Source: DATEPR01 sp963780635
GTDB lineage: Bacteria > Actinomycetota > Actinomycetes > Mycobacteriales > Pseudonocardiaceae
Assembly (NCBI GenBank): GCA_963780635.1
Contig: CAWACW010000016.1
Coordinates: forward strand, 124,001-188,000
Direction: 5' to 3'
Length of the DNA stretch: 64,000 nucleotides
Part shown: piece by piece, positions 63,609 to 64,000 of the stretch
Numbering within the stretch: position 1 is the stretch's first letter
Layout: every line of letters begins with the position of its first letter
Notes under the pieces: model-generated
What the model was told of the DNA's origin: nothing
What the model saw: only the letters and a program-made list of their open reading frames with translations
The model's database searches: none
Made by a program: the position numbers and the translations under genes

Positions 63609-64000
63609 TTACGTCCTCCGGCCCGGCGATGCGCGGTGATCGGCAGGACCGTCCCTGGGTGGGCGTAGCACCGCGAACGGATCCGTCACCTGCATGCCGT
63701 GCTCGGTGAAGCGGAACTGGGCGGCGGGCCTGCCACCGGCCGGACCGGGGGCGGCCGTGGCACCGGTCGGCGCGAGCAGGCCGCGGCGGGACAGCACCCG
63801 CTGCAGGTTCGTCGCGGACACCCGGTAGCCCAGGGCGGCCGAGTAGATCTCGCGCAGCTCCGACACGGTGAACTCCGGTGGCGCCAAGGCGAAGCCGAGG
63901 TTCGTGTAGGACAGCTTGGACCGCAGGCGATCGCGCGCCCGCAGCACGATCGCGCGGTGGTCGAAGGCGGTCGTGGGCAGCGCGTCCACCGGGTGCCAGG
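63609..64000 (-). CDS. NrtR-like Nudix protein, C-terminal part (runs off the window)
   Basis: The visible 130 residues begin within WHPVDALPTTAFDHRAIVLRAR (in part) and continue SKLSYTNLGFALAPPEFTVSELREIYSAALGYRVSATN (in part), then QRVLSRRGLL. This is the winged-helix end of NrtR-type proteins, in which a Nudix domain precedes the DNA-binding part; such proteins control NAD genes through ADP-ribose. The true start lies beyond 64000, so an internal ATG-like start must not be used. In mycobacteria the equivalent gene flanks nadA, so NAD genes are expected just outside the window. Confidence 0.8.
   Translation of the reverse strand, partial: WHPVDALPTTAFDHRAIVLRARDRLRSKLSYTNLGFALAPPEFTVSELREIYSAALGYRVSATNLQRVLSRRGLLAPTGATAAPGPAGGRPAAQFRFTEHGMQVTDPFAVLRPPRDGPADHRASPGRRT

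Overview
The window is high-GC DNA from an actinobacterium. Gene order, FtsZ, Wag31/DivIVA, Lsr2, ClgR/PspA, a translational-type ileS T-box and the bioB-bsaP-DUF2567 order all point to the mycobacteria/Pseudonocardiales side of the phylum. Pseudonocardiaceae is my best guess; no genus can be named from sequence alone. Many genes overlap by ATGA/GTGA, and several (dinB, lspA, bioA, pgeF, the fitA-like gene) have a -10 element 6-7 nt before the start codon, which suggests leaderless mRNAs.

Layout. 1-4533: end of a membrane protein gene, then rimO-pgsA-cinA, clgR and pspA. 4534-5863: gene-free, with a 49-bp tandem array. 5864-13882: uraA converging on pyrD, nei, a ParA-like ATPase, an ArsR-type regulator with an MFS exporter, a methyltransferase and dinB. 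13883-15924: gene-free, with a 58-bp array and degenerate ~80-bp repeats. 15925-17576: a long-tailed Lsr2, an Smr protein and a DUF3040 protein. 17759-22712 (minus strand): moxR-DUF58-tgpA. 23110-41985: the division and cell wall (dcw) cluster mraZ-rsmH-ftsL-ftsI-murE-murF-mraY-(murD remnant)-ftsW-murG-murC-ftsQ-ftsZ-pgeF-yggS-sepF-yggT-divIVA. 42545-46170: T-box and ileS. 46258-49437: fitA-like antitoxin, DUF167, antiporter, flavin monooxygenase. 49517-50180: a 163-bp higher-order array. 50451-58421: lspA, rluD, two minus-strand genes, DUF885, a cytochrome P450 and a sedolisin. 58432-62865: bioA, a 77-bp array, bioD, bioB, bsaP and DUF2567. The window ends with a LON-domain protein and a NrtR/Nudix-type gene running off the end.

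The dcw genes make lipid II (murE, murF, mraY, murG, murC), polymerise it at the septum (ftsW, ftsI), assemble the divisome (ftsQ, ftsL, ftsZ, sepF) and direct polar growth (divIVA). The clearest regulatory sites are four MraZ boxes at exact 10-bp spacing over the mraZ promoter, a perfect 9-bp inverted repeat plus four 16-bp-spaced GATCARG repeats before ftsZ, and the ileS T-box.

Two things stand out. First, four intergenic arrays with unrelated units (49, 58/80, 41/163 and 77 bp) are all G/T-rich on the + strand and share the octamer GGTGGTCG in one orientation; short in-frame repeats also expand the Lsr2 tail and the IleS N-terminus. Second, expected genes are absent or broken: murD is reduced to 122 nt, bioF is absent between bioA and bioD, and lsr2, murC, sepF (three times) and ileS each need single-base indels to read through. 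Six such indels in mostly essential genes look more like sequencing error than biology, and this should be settled before any of them is interpreted.
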